This document shows, piece after piece, positions 28,601 to 36,917 of a stretch of DNA of 64,000 bases. A program made the position numbers and the translations under genes. Position 1 is the first letter of the stretch; every line of letters starts with the position of its first letter. This DNA comes from Mucilaginibacter kameinonensis. Its GTDB lineage: Bacteria > Bacteroidota > Bacteroidia > Sphingobacteriales > Sphingobacteriaceae. The notes under the pieces are model-generated. The model was not told the origin of the DNA. It was given only the letters and a program-made list of their open reading frames with translations, and did no database searches. The stretch lies in assembly GCF_003675385.1 (NCBI RefSeq), contig NZ_RCWZ01000002.1:806001-870000 (forward strand). The letters are read 5' to 3'.

Positions 28601-29033
28601 CAATTTTAAACAAGACCAGAATCAGCAAAGCTATACCACCGAAGCCAGGTGGAAAGGGATTATTTTGTTCAGTGCGGTATTAACCATTTTTATCTCGTGC
28701 ATTGGTTTATTCGGGCTGTCCGTTTTAGCCGTTGAAAAACGTGTTAAGGAGATTGGCGTACGCAAAATACTTGGAGCCTCGGCAGACAGGATCGTTATAC
28801 TCTTATCGGCGGGTTTCTTAAAACTGATCCTGATCGCACTTGCTGTATCCATTCCGTTTGCGTGGATAGCGACAAGCAGGTGGCTGCAGTATTATCCCTA
28901 CCGGATAGCACTTAACTGGTGGCTATTTGCGTCAGGTGCTATGTTAGTGATACTCATTGCCCTGATTACCATCAGCTTTCAATCAGTCAAAGCGGCTATT
29001 ACTAACCCGGTAAAGAATTTGAGAACAGAGTGA
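25605..29033 (+). CDS. AraC-type membrane regulator fused to FtsX/MacB-type ABC permease
   Basis: One frame of 1142 codons. Residues 1-180 are hydrophobic helices like the sensor part of membrane-bound Bacteroidota AraC proteins (GPLWCFFVRRQTDP); the part before GPL looks shortened. Residues 205-306 are a complete AraC HTH domain (LTLSSLAVKLTMHPHDLSRII ... IAYESGFNSQRTFNRVFKEMTGKTPAEY). From Met346 (base 26640) the protein is a normal full-length permease: MFRNYFKTAFRNLLHSKVYSFINIAGLSIG, a MacB-type periplasmic domain, FtsX domains with RAKEIGIRKVIGG and RVKEIGVRKILGAS, and eight or so helices. No ATPase is adjacent. The start is uncertain: TTG at 25605, with the next in-frame ATG at 25671. 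Confidence 0.8.
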   Translation: MEFITFHIGFYELASLGTLFSGMPLVVLLLLSKRGDQWANLFLSLAIVAIILKVVGLIAFCLPLVGPLWCFFVRRQTDPDRQFRWRDSMHFWPLPAAYLIASPWLVLISNIGYLYLSYSLIQKFYSRLKPVLMDKPRFTFRRLEKVHILLALLCLCWPLNDLFSFAVTYVLFGVAASTILQPDSNGQPAASFADRSDVREKGRRLKEVVVANRLYADAELTLSSLAVKLTMHPHDLSRIINTGLNRSFNDFINELRVREIARKMQDPRYNHFTLLGIAYESGFNSQRTFNRVFKEMTGKTPAEYKKSLEKEWPTHKLAVPPAIRPVILRQETLSVWTGNTLKRNYMFRNYFKTAFRNLLHSKVYSFINIAGLSIGLACAMLILLYVQDEVSFDRFHQNVGQIYRIDKQMKRDDGSINNGSYTGYFPGPRFTAKIPEIQSFVRFQPSQADIKTGTDIRSQAICLVDANFLSVFNFPLLNGDARSALTEPNSVVITEDVAKKYFGSADALGKIISVKNEGNFKPFMITGVARNCPENSSIKFQVLLRLSVSAADESNNGNWFNSFLSTFVVLSPGADIKAVQDKMNQVFESDASKAISEIKNKYHVQHIGQSYMLEPLTGIHLGKIIPNEDEILSDKSNPEFSYILSAIAVFVLLIACINFINLTVARSVKRAKEIGIRKVIGGTSRQLRFQFLSESFVLCFIAFIFAFAIVVIVLPFFSSLANKALSLSYLFSPKLIIDYIALFIVAGLLAGAYPSMVLSGYRPVETLYSRFNLAGKNGLQKALVIFQFALASFLIIGAMAIYRQFDYLTTQKLGYDDRHLITIDQFPLSADQAALFRQELIKDPDIIDAAPRNGGYNNNTVKVNGDQSINVSVETVDAAYVPLLKIPLLAGRNFSAEYSSDRTRSVLVNEAFVQQAGWKQAIGQQISSFENETYQVIGVVKDYHYRPLTEKILPQLFTASPANNYGMMYIRIRPGTETASLQHISKVFRALFPLNPFSYNFKQDQNQQSYTTEARWKGIILFSAVLTIFISCIGLFGLSVLAVEKRVKEIGVRKILGASADRIVILLSAGFLKLILIALAVSIPFAWIATSRWLQYYPYRIALNWWLFASGAMLVILIALITISFQSVKAAITNPVKNLRTE

Positions 29034-29138
29034 GTCGACTTTGCGCACAGGTTATCTGATTGGAATATCTCTTAACGTAGGATATTAAATTGCAGAGGGA
29101 AGCTTTAAAGACAGCTATCACCTCTGCTTTGAGCTGTT

Positions 29139-29540
29139 TTATACTTTCAATCCGCCTATAGTACTGAATAGCATTACGCAGAGTACTATTGTGGTAATAA
29201 TCACATAAAGCTTATCTTTTTCTAATGCAAAACCTAATAGCGACAATGCTATCCGCAAAACCGGCGTGGCAATAAGCACCATAACACCGAATTGCACAAT
29301 GCCTTTTGGATTGAACTGCAGTGTGCTTGAAATGATACCGCCGAAAGTAGTGTAATTACTATCCTCGCCGTTAAAATGATGATAAGAAGGCATCGGGGCC
29401 GAACCATGCTGAATAAGAAATAATATGCCCCCGAGCAGTACTATACAACTTGCTGTTATTACACCGGTACGTAGCAATCGCCCTACAAGGAGCTCAATAT
29501 CGCGGTCGCCCAGGTTTTTGCCATTGTTATTTGCGTTCAT
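29139..29540 (-). CDS. DUF1634 family membrane protein
   Basis: 133 residues with three hydrophobic segments: VITASCIVLLGGILFLI near 30, FGVMVLIATPVLRIALSLLGF near 90, and LYVIITTIVLCVMLFSTIGG at the end. This fits DUF1634, which commonly accompanies TauE/SafE permeases. It is the last gene of a three-gene operon, 10 bases after the permease. Probably an accessory subunit of that transporter; the family has no proven function. Confidence 0.85.
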   Translation of the reverse strand: MNANNNGKNLGDRDIELLVGRLLRTGVITASCIVLLGGILFLIQHGSAPMPSYHHFNGEDSNYTTFGGIISSTLQFNPKGIVQFGVMVLIATPVLRIALSLLGFALEKDKLYVIITTIVLCVMLFSTIGGLKV

Positions 29541-29550
29541 ATATTTTCAA

Positions 29551-30384
29551 TTAAAATTTGTGTTGAAATCCGTTATACATCATTTCGGCAGCTACAAAAA
29601 CTATGGCGGCACAAAAAATATAGCGTAATACTTTTGGATCAAGTTTTTTAAGTAATCTGGCTCCGGTAAATGCCCCTCCTAATACGCCCAGTACAACCGG
29701 AAAGGCGATTGCCGGGTCCATATAGCCCCGTTGCAGGTAAACCACCGCGCTGGCTGCGGCAGTAACGCCAATCATGAAATTACTTGTGGTAGTGCTTACT
29801 TTAAATGGTATGTGCATGGTTGAATCCATGGCCAGTACCTTGAGTGCCCCCGAGCCTATGCCCAGCAAGCCTGAAAGTATACCGGCTAAGGTCATGATAG
29901 AAAATCCGGCCCCTACATTTTTAAGTTTGTAGTCAACCGGTCCTGCCGGGGTTGGATAGCTACCGTTAAGCTTTAAAAATTCCGATGTTTTGCTTCCTTC
30001 TGTAAGTGCAAGCTGGTTCTTCTTTCTCAAAGTCATTGCTGCCGAAAAAAGCAGGATACACCCAAAAAGTATCGCGATGGTATTAGTAGGAGTGTATACT
30101 GCAAGTAACGCGCCTATGACCGCCCCAACGGTAGTAGCAATTTCCAGGAACATGCCTAAACGAATATTGGTAATACCCTCCTTTACATACGCGCTTGCCG
30201 CGCCTGATGAGTTGGCAATAGAAGCAAGCAGGGCCGCGCCAATGGCATAGCGAATATCCACATGGAAAACCAGGGTTAACAAAGGAATAACAACTACTCC
30301 GCCTCCGAGGCCGGTTAATGAACCTACAAGGCCAGCCAGATATGCGCCGACCAATAGTATGATGGTGAAAGTTAAAATGGTCAT
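29551..30384 (-). CDS. TauE/SafE family sulfite/organosulfur exporter-type permease
   Basis: 277 residues with about eight hydrophobic helices and the two internal glycine-rich repeats of the family: GLVGSLTGLGGGVVVIPLLTL near 20 and ILSGLLGIGSGALKVLAMD near 165. Family members move sulfite, sulfoacetate, taurine-derived or other organic anions. The substrate is not predictable here. Encoded 3 bases after a GntR/FCD regulator and before DUF1634, so likely induced by a small organic acid sensed by that regulator. Confidence 0.88.
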   Translation of the reverse strand: MTILTFTIILLVGAYLAGLVGSLTGLGGGVVVIPLLTLVFHVDIRYAIGAALLASIANSSGAASAYVKEGITNIRLGMFLEIATTVGAVIGALLAVYTPTNTIAILFGCILLFSAAMTLRKKNQLALTEGSKTSEFLKLNGSYPTPAGPVDYKLKNVGAGFSIMTLAGILSGLLGIGSGALKVLAMDSTMHIPFKVSTTTSNFMIGVTAAASAVVYLQRGYMDPAIAFPVVLGVLGGAFTGARLLKKLDPKVLRYIFCAAIVFVAAEMMYNGFQHKF

Positions 30385-30387
30385 GAT

Positions 30388-31035
30388 TTAATAATTATTT
30401 TTTAAAATTTCGGTAGTAATCTGTCGTGCGACTTCGGCATCGCCTTTTGCTATGGCGTCATAAAGCGCCTCATGCAAATGATGGCTCATGGCAAAATGAT
30501 TTACGCCCTGTTTTTCGCGTTTTTCAAAAAAATCGCGGATGATTACTGTGAAACTATGGTACAGATCGGCCAATACGCTGTTTGAAGATGCCTTTGCAAC
30601 TGCCGAGTGAAAAGATAAATCGGCATCGATACAGGCTAACCGCTGCCCGGCCATTATCGCATCCTTACGCTGTTGCAACCTGAGTTTAATTTCCTGGAGG
30701 TTATCTTCCGTACGGTGTTTTGAAGCGAGGGTGACAATTTCCAGTTCAAGCATCTGGCGCACTGCATTAATCTCATCAAAGGCGGCAAGTTTTAATCGCT
30801 GGTCAATATTGTCTGAATCGGCTATTGCGTTTACAAATGTTCCTGATCCCTGCTGTACGCGTAGCACGCCTGCATCTGCGAGTGATTTGATGGCTTCGCG
30901 TACTGTTGAACGGCCAACATTATATAAATCCATCAATTCAAACTCCGAAGGCATCTTATCGCCTTCGTTCCATTTACCGGCAACAATATCGTTTTTGATA
31001 AGCCGGATAATTTTATTGCTAAGTTTCTCTGCCAT
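30388..31035 (-). CDS. GntR/FadR-family transcriptional regulator (FCD domain)
   Basis: 215 residues. An N-terminal winged helix (GDKMPSEFELMDLYNVGRSTVREAIKSLADAGVLRVQQGSGTFV, about 20-65) has the GntR signature. The C-terminal helical FCD ligand domain has metal/ligand-binding acidic and His positions (DADLSFHSAVAKAS near 140, HHLHEALYDAIAKGD near 185). FCD regulators bind small organic acids. First gene of the operon with TauE/SafE and DUF1634. A perfect 18-bp palindrome lies 29 bases upstream of its start and is the obvious autoregulatory site. Confidence 0.92.
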   Translation of the reverse strand: MAEKLSNKIIRLIKNDIVAGKWNEGDKMPSEFELMDLYNVGRSTVREAIKSLADAGVLRVQQGSGTFVNAIADSDNIDQRLKLAAFDEINAVRQMLELEIVTLASKHRTEDNLQEIKLRLQQRKDAIMAGQRLACIDADLSFHSAVAKASSNSVLADLYHSFTVIIRDFFEKREKQGVNHFAMSHHLHEALYDAIAKGDAEVARQITTEILKNNY

Positions 31036-31063
31036 GTTGAGCTATTAAACTGCACAAATGTAT

Positions 31064-31081
31064 GATGTTTATTTAAACATC
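31064..31081. promoter_or_regulatory. Candidate GntR-family operator (perfect palindrome)
   Basis: GATGTTTATTTAAACATC: two 8-bp arms around a central TT, 29 bases upstream of the regulator start. A further GATGTTTTAA half-site follows at 31083. Position and symmetry fit autoregulation of the GntR-TauE/SafE-DUF1634 operon. The pattern differs from the classic FadR box TGGTnnnACCA, so the link to this regulator is an inference. Confidence 0.5.
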
Positions 31082-31211
31082 TGATGTTTTAATTTAATTC
31101 TTTTATAGTTGTATGACATTACAAGGCTTTTGGTAGGGGAGTAGCTGATATGACAGGCTGGTTTTGTATCGTGTTGAAGGGGCGAGATCATTTCTTCAGC
31201 CAATGTCAATC

Positions 31212-31247
31212 TATAAAATCTATTTTATAAGATAATTTCTATATTTG
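31212..31247 (+). promoter_or_regulatory. Candidate promoter of the ECF sigma gene with adjacent palindrome
   Basis: A -7 box TATATTTG (31240-31247, consensus TAnnTTTG) lies 83 bases before the sigma-factor ATG. Just upstream is the perfect palindrome TATAAAAT-CT-ATTTTATA (31212-31229). No good TTTG at -33 is visible, so the palindrome may be an activator or repressor site instead. AT-rich palindromes arise easily by chance. Confidence 0.35.
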
Positions 31248-31330
31248 GATTTGACACATAAACAAGAAGCATTGAACCACCATGATGTTTGTGTAATTAA
31301 CCTGATTGCTATAGGAAATTGAAATAACAC

Positions 31331-31909
31331 ATGGCCCCCCTTGACTTATCAGCCGACGATGCTGAACTTCTGAAACTTATCAGCGAAGGCTACAAACCTG
31401 CCTTTGACGCGTTGTATAACAAATATTGGAAACAGGTTTATAACACGGCATACAAACGGGTTAATGATATTGAGCGCGCGCAGGATATTGCCCAGGATGT
31501 ATTTGTGCAATTATGGATGCGCGGGTCAAAATCGCCTATTGAAAACCTGTCGGCTTATTTGTTGGTTGCCGCCCGTAACGGCGTTTTCAAATACATGGAG
31601 AAGGAATCGCGCTATGCGGCATTGCCGGATACCGTGCAGGAAATTGAAAGCCCTCTTGGTCGTGCCGATGCCAATATGCTTCATGACGAATTTTTAAAAG
31701 CTTTTAACGAGCTCATAGATACTTTACCACCCCAGCAGCGTATTATATTCAATTTGCGCTTTAATGAAGGCCTCTCAAGCCAGCAAATTGCAGATCAGCT
31801 GCAGATCTCACCAAAAACTGTCCGTAACCAGATGGGAAAGGCCCTTGCCACACTCCGGAAGTCACTTTTTTTATTTCATGTATTGCTTTATTTTTATCAA
31901 AAGGGCTGA
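31331..31909 (+). CDS. RNA polymerase ECF-type sigma factor (FecI-like)
   Basis: 192 residues. Region 2 covers about 22-90 (FDALYNKYWKQVYNTAYKRVND, AQDIAQDVFVQLWMRG). Region 4 covers about 130-185 (LPPQQRIIFNLRFNEGLSSQQIADQLQISPKTVRNQMGKALATLRKSL). This is the RpoE/Bacteroidetes-1 subgroup that pairs with FecR-type anti-sigma factors. It is followed 177 bases later by fecR and then an STN-containing SusC, so it should drive the downstream SusCD-peptidase locus when ligand is bound. Confidence 0.93.
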   Translation: MAPLDLSADDAELLKLISEGYKPAFDALYNKYWKQVYNTAYKRVNDIERAQDIAQDVFVQLWMRGSKSPIENLSAYLLVAARNGVFKYMEKESRYAALPDTVQEIESPLGRADANMLHDEFLKAFNELIDTLPPQQRIIFNLRFNEGLSSQQIADQLQISPKTVRNQMGKALATLRKSLFLFHVLLYFYQKG

Positions 31910-32086
31910 TAAAACGTTTTTTCTCTAAAGTCGGTGTCGTTTTTTTATTAATAATGCAGCTTTGTTGGTTCAATTTTATCAGTTTGATTGGTAATATGTG
32001 CTATTTTTAAATAAAACATTAAAAATATTTTCAATTAACATGGGCTATTTTCATTTTGCCGACTCATGTATATATAAAGGATGTAA

Positions 32087-33253
32087 ATGGACGAGGCGAA
32101 CAAACAATATTTCATACAAATACTAACAAAATACAGGCTTGGCGAGGCTACCCAGGAAGAAATTAAATTCCTGGAGTCGTATTATAACCTGTTTGATTTA
32201 AATGATGATCTGATTACCGACGAGAATGAGGCCGACTATCTATATCTGAAACATGCCATTAAAGCTAACGTTGACGAGCGGATAGCGCAATTCGAAAAAA
32301 AGCCGGTTACCATGTCTTCAAGATCTGGCTGGATCAGGTACGCTGTGGCGGCATCAATTATGTTGTTTATTTCGGTTGGCGCTTACTTTTTGATTCGTGG
32401 TAATCATACGGCCAATAATTTCGCGGCAAATGCCTATAAAGGAATAGTGCCCGGAACAAACAAGGCTACGCTTACTTTGGCTAACGGTACCACCATATTG
32501 CTTGATGATGCCGCTAAGGGGCAGATAGCCAAACAGGCTGGCGTAAAAATTACCAAAACTGCCGATGGGCAGATAGTTTACCAGGCCGACGCGACAGGAC
32601 AGGATCAGGCTGTTCAAAATACAGTGGCCACACCAAAAGGGGGGCAATATAAAGTGATCCTGCCCGATGGTACCAACGTATGGCTCAACGCGTCATCATC
32701 AATAAGCTATCCAACAGTTTTTAAGGGAGCAGAGCGGGTGGTAACACTTAATGGTGAAGGGTACTTTGAAGTTACTAAAAATAAAGCGATGCCTTTCAGG
32801 GTAAAATCAGCATTGCAAACTATTGAAGTATTAGGTACGCATTTTAATATCAATGCTTATGCGGATGAAGCAGTTGTTAAAACAACCCTGCTGGAAGGTT
32901 CGGTGAAGGTAATATCAGAAACCAACTCAACGCTTATTGTTCCCGGCGAGCAGGCTGTAATAAACCGTCAGGGTAATGGTGTTATCAGCAAGCAACAAGT
33001 AAATCTTGATGCGGAAGTGGCCTGGAAAAACGGTGTGTTCTCATTTGCAGATGAGGATATCCGTGAGGTAATGCGCCAGGTAAGCCGCTGGTATGATATT
33101 GATGTGGTTTATGAGGGTGATATGCCGACTGAAAAATTCTTCGGCGAAATTTCAAGAAGCAGCAACCTGGCCGATGTTTTCAAGATCCTGGAACTTAACA
33201 ACATGAAATTTAGGGTGGAGGGTAAAACAGTGACCGTATCGTATAGTAAATAA
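32087..33253 (+). CDS. FecR-domain anti-sigma factor
   Basis: 388 residues. A cytoplasmic N-terminal helical part (1-80) precedes one membrane helix (about 87-106, YAVAASIMLFISVGAYFLI). A FecR domain lies at about 180-275 (TPKGGQYKVILPDGTNVWLNASSSISYP ... VLGTHFNINAYADE). A DUF4974-like C-terminal domain lies at about 318-388 (VSRWYDIDVVYEGD, FFGEISRSSNLADVFKILELNN). It relays receptor occupancy from the STN domain of SusC to the sigma factor. Confidence 0.93.
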   Translation: MDEANKQYFIQILTKYRLGEATQEEIKFLESYYNLFDLNDDLITDENEADYLYLKHAIKANVDERIAQFEKKPVTMSSRSGWIRYAVAASIMLFISVGAYFLIRGNHTANNFAANAYKGIVPGTNKATLTLANGTTILLDDAAKGQIAKQAGVKITKTADGQIVYQADATGQDQAVQNTVATPKGGQYKVILPDGTNVWLNASSSISYPTVFKGAERVVTLNGEGYFEVTKNKAMPFRVKSALQTIEVLGTHFNINAYADEAVVKTTLLEGSVKVISETNSTLIVPGEQAVINRQGNGVISKQQVNLDAEVAWKNGVFSFADEDIREVMRQVSRWYDIDVVYEGDMPTEKFFGEISRSSNLADVFKILELNNMKFRVEGKTVTVSYSK

Positions 33254-33377
33254 TATTTAACCTTAAACTTTATACTAACAACTGAACAAAACTAAATGCT
33301 AATCACTAAAACAATGCTTGATGGATAAACAACTACGATAAATCTCAGCCATATCTCCTATTAACAGACCAAAAATT

Positions 33378-33405
33378 AACCGGAAGCCTCTCACCGCTTC
33401 CGGTT
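33378..33405 (+). terminator. Hairpin between fecR and SusC (attenuator-like)
   Basis: A perfect 10-bp stem AACCGGAAGC / GCTTCCGGTT with an 8-base loop, in the 224-base gap between fecR and the SusC gene. It is followed by TAAAATAGG rather than a T run, so full termination is unlikely. It could act as a partial terminator or protect an mRNA end, uncoupling the regulatory genes from the abundant SusC message. Confidence 0.55.
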
Positions 33406-33477
33406 TAAAATAGGTCAGGCAGCACAAGATGTCGAAGCCCTGGGCTGCATTTTATTAACCCAATCTTATTCAAAAAT

Positions 33478-36400
33478 ATGAAATTAACTTTTCTTTACAA
33501 CGCCGTATGCGCAATGCGGGGGGTAAAGTGCAAATTCTTATTAGTATTGAAACTCACCACTATCCTGCTGCTTATTGGCGCATTGCACTTATCTGCTGCG
33601 AGTTATTCGCAAACGGTAACCATATCGCGTAAGAACGCCACGCTTGAAGTTCTTTTCAGGGATATAAAGCTGCAAACCGGGTATTTGTTTTTTTACAGCG
33701 AAAAAATAAATACGGGTGGCAAAACTCAAAATGTTGAGCTTAAGAATGTGCCTTTAACCGATGCTCTTGGTATCCTGCTCAAAAACTATGAACTCACCTA
33801 TACCATAGTAAATAAAACGATCGTGATCAGGAATAAGGTGCCCGAGGAGGGGCCGGCAGAAGCTGCAAAAAAGATAGAAATAAGCGGCACAGTTATCGAC
33901 TCTGCAAACAATAAAACAACCCTGCCGGGGGTAAGCATCACTCTTAAAAAAACTAAAACCTTTTTAGGGCAAACTAACGGCAACGGCGAGTTTAAAGTAA
34001 CTGTTGATGAAGGTGATATGCTGGTATTTACCTATATCGGCTACAACACAAAGGAAATTAAGGCAGTTGCAGGTAAACCAATGCTAATAAAGCTTGGGCA
34101 AAAAATGAATAATATCAATGATGTGGTGGTAACCGGCTACCAGGTTATCAAAAGAGATAATTATACGGGTAGCGCCATCACTATAAAAGGGGATGATCTT
34201 AAACGCGTTAACCCTAATAATATAATTCAGAGTTTAGCATCGTTTGATCCCTCTTTCAGGATAGATCAAAATAATCTTTTAGGCTCGGACCCTAACGCGT
34301 TGCCCAAAATTAACGTTAGGGGATCAACCACGCTACCATCATTAAACGGCGGTGTGCTTGACCGCAACAATCTTTCAAGCTCGTACAATTTACCTGCTTT
34401 TATATTGGACGGCTTTGAGGCAACCCTGCAAAAAGTAACCGACCTTGATATCAATCGTATAGCCAGTATCACCATTTTAAAAGATGCTGCAGCTACGGCA
34501 GTTTATGGCTCACGCGCTGCAAACGGTGTTATTGTGATAACCACTAAAGTGCCCAAGCCCGGTAAATTACAGCTTACCTATAACTATGAACTAACCGTTA
34601 CCGCACCCGATTTAACCGATTATCACGTACTTAACGCATCGCAAAAGCTGGAATATGAAAAGCTGGCGGGTTTATATGTTACAGGAAATTCGGCGGCCTA
34701 TACGCAAGACCAGCTTGATGAAATGTATTATAGCAGGCTTAAAAATGTGGTAAGCGGCGTAAATACCTATTGGCTGTCGCAGCCCCTGCAAAACACCTTT
34801 GGCCATAAACATACTTTATATGCCGAGGGTGGCGATACAACATTCAGGTATGGTATTGATCTGCGTTATCAGAACACTCCGGGTGTAATGAAAGGTTCGG
34901 GTCGTACCCGGTACAGTGGTGGTATGGTGTTTAACTATAACCCTACGCGCAATTTGCTTTTTAAGAATGAGCTTACGGTTACGCAGGTTAACGCTGCTAA
35001 CTCTAAATATGGCGATTTTAGCACCTATGTACGCATGAACCCTTATTATCCCATCCGCGATGCAAGCGGTAACCTGATCAGGGAAATTGCCAACTGGCGT
35101 GTTGACACCCATGGCGAAGGGCAGGATCAGTTTAAGAACGTACCTGTGTTAAACCCGCTTTATGAAGCCAGCCTGGGTAATTTTGATAAGAACGCTTACC
35201 TTGAGGTTTTGGATAATCTTTCAATCGATTGGAGGATTACGCCGTCTTTACGATTTTTAGGCCTGGTTAGCCTGATTGATAATAAAGCTACTGCCGATCA
35301 ATTTATTTCGCCATATAGCAACGTATTTTATTTAACCCCTGCCAGCGAAATTCAAAACCGTGGCAGTTACACCTATGGCAGCAATAATATGCTCAATATT
35401 GATGGTAACGCCAGGCTTAGCTACAACAAAATAATGGGCGATCATGCCATTAACGCGGTTTTAGGCGCCAATATCACATCAGACAGAAACGACGCTAAAT
35501 CATTTGTAGCAAGGGGCTTTTCAAATGATAAGTTTACCAATGTAGGCTTTGCCCGCAGCTATGAGCCCGACGGCCACCCCAATGGGGATATTACACTGAC
35601 AAGGCTGGTGGGTACGCTTTTCTCAACCAACTATTCATACAAAAACAGGTACCTGGTTGATGCTACATTCCGCCTTGATGGTTCATCGGCTTTTGGTTCA
35701 AATAGCAGGTATGCGCCGTTTTATTCGGGCGGTTTGGGCTGGAACATCCACCGCGAGAATTTTATGAAAAACCTTTCACCGGTTATTAACAGGATGAAAT
35801 TAACCGTAACCGCAGGTATGGTTGGTTCGGTAGATTTTCCGGCGTACCTGTCAAAAACTACCTATAGTTATCAAAGTGCCAATTGGTACTCAACAGGCAT
35901 AGGTGCTACCGTAAATAATTATGGTAACGAAAGCTTGAAATGGCAAAAAACCGATAACTATGATGTAGGGCTTGATCTGGGTTTGTTTAATGACAAGGTT
36001 ACCCTTATTCCGCATTACTATTATAAGCTTACACATGGCCTGGTTAATGATATTAACATAGCCCCATCAACCGGTTTTACAACTTACAAAGCCAACCTGG
36101 GCGATATGACCAATAAGGGTTATGAGCTTGCTGTAACAGTAAATGCTTACCGGGCAAAGGATATTAATGTTAACCTTACTGCCAACCTGGCGCATAATAA
36201 AAACACCATTGTTAAAATTTCCAATGCCTTAAAGTCATACAACAACATGGTTGATACCATGCAGGCCAACACCAAAAATAACCTGCAGGGTACACCTTTG
36301 CTCAGGTACCGGGAAGGTTTATCATTAAACACTATCTGGGCCGTAAAGTCAATGGGGATTGACCCGGAAACAGGAAAGGAGATCTACGTTAAAAGGGATG

Positions 36401-36906
36401 GCACGCTCACTTACGTTTACGATGTAAAAGATACCCAGCCCGTGGGCGATATAACACCAAAGGCCGAAGGTTACTTTGGCGGCAATGTTACCTACAAGCA
36501 GTTTTTGTTAAGTTTTAATTTTCACTACCAGTTTGGTGGCCAGTTGTATAACCAAACTTTAGTTGATAGGGTAGAGAATGCCGATCCGCGGTTTAACGTT
36601 GACAGCCGTGCCCTTGAAGAGCGCTGGAAAAAGCCTGGCGATATCTCCTTTTACAAAAATATAGCCGATTTGGGTACTACTTACGCCACATCGCGCTTTG
36701 TACAAAAGGATAACCTGGTTGAGCTTAAGTCGGTTTATTTATCATACGATGTGAACCGCATAGTGGCTAAAAAACTCGGGCTGCAACTGCTCAGAATCGC
36801 GTTTACGGCCAATGATATTTTCCGTTCGGCAAGTGCGGGAGTGGAGCGGGGTATCGATTATCCGTTTGCCCGCAGTTTAACATGTTCATTACAGGCTACA
36901 TTTTAA
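33478..36906 (+). CDS. SusC/RagA TonB-dependent receptor with STN signalling domain
   Basis: 1142 residues: a signal region to about 45; an STN (secretin/TonB short N-terminal) domain about 50-118 (ATLEVLFRDIKLQTGYLFFYSEKIN, VPLTDALGILLKNYELTYTI); a carboxypeptidase-regulatory-like domain about 135-215; the plug about 220-350 with ASITILKDAAATAVYGSRAANGVIVITTK; then the barrel ending in TF. The STN domain makes it a transducer that contacts the FecR protein encoded just upstream. Forms a complex with the SusD encoded 11 bases downstream. Confidence 0.95.
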   Translation: MKLTFLYNAVCAMRGVKCKFLLVLKLTTILLLIGALHLSAASYSQTVTISRKNATLEVLFRDIKLQTGYLFFYSEKINTGGKTQNVELKNVPLTDALGILLKNYELTYTIVNKTIVIRNKVPEEGPAEAAKKIEISGTVIDSANNKTTLPGVSITLKKTKTFLGQTNGNGEFKVTVDEGDMLVFTYIGYNTKEIKAVAGKPMLIKLGQKMNNINDVVVTGYQVIKRDNYTGSAITIKGDDLKRVNPNNIIQSLASFDPSFRIDQNNLLGSDPNALPKINVRGSTTLPSLNGGVLDRNNLSSSYNLPAFILDGFEATLQKVTDLDINRIASITILKDAAATAVYGSRAANGVIVITTKVPKPGKLQLTYNYELTVTAPDLTDYHVLNASQKLEYEKLAGLYVTGNSAAYTQDQLDEMYYSRLKNVVSGVNTYWLSQPLQNTFGHKHTLYAEGGDTTFRYGIDLRYQNTPGVMKGSGRTRYSGGMVFNYNPTRNLLFKNELTVTQVNAANSKYGDFSTYVRMNPYYPIRDASGNLIREIANWRVDTHGEGQDQFKNVPVLNPLYEASLGNFDKNAYLEVLDNLSIDWRITPSLRFLGLVSLIDNKATADQFISPYSNVFYLTPASEIQNRGSYTYGSNNMLNIDGNARLSYNKIMGDHAINAVLGANITSDRNDAKSFVARGFSNDKFTNVGFARSYEPDGHPNGDITLTRLVGTLFSTNYSYKNRYLVDATFRLDGSSAFGSNSRYAPFYSGGLGWNIHRENFMKNLSPVINRMKLTVTAGMVGSVDFPAYLSKTTYSYQSANWYSTGIGATVNNYGNESLKWQKTDNYDVGLDLGLFNDKVTLIPHYYYKLTHGLVNDINIAPSTGFTTYKANLGDMTNKGYELAVTVNAYRAKDINVNLTANLAHNKNTIVKISNALKSYNNMVDTMQANTKNNLQGTPLLRYREGLSLNTIWAVKSMGIDPETGKEIYVKRDGTLTYVYDVKDTQPVGDITPKAEGYFGGNVTYKQFLLSFNFHYQFGGQLYNQTLVDRVENADPRFNVDSRALEERWKKPGDISFYKNIADLGTTYATSRFVQKDNLVELKSVYLSYDVNRIVAKKLGLQLLRIAFTANDIFRSASAGVERGIDYPFARSLTCSLQATF

Positions 36907-36917
36907 CAAATACAGCA

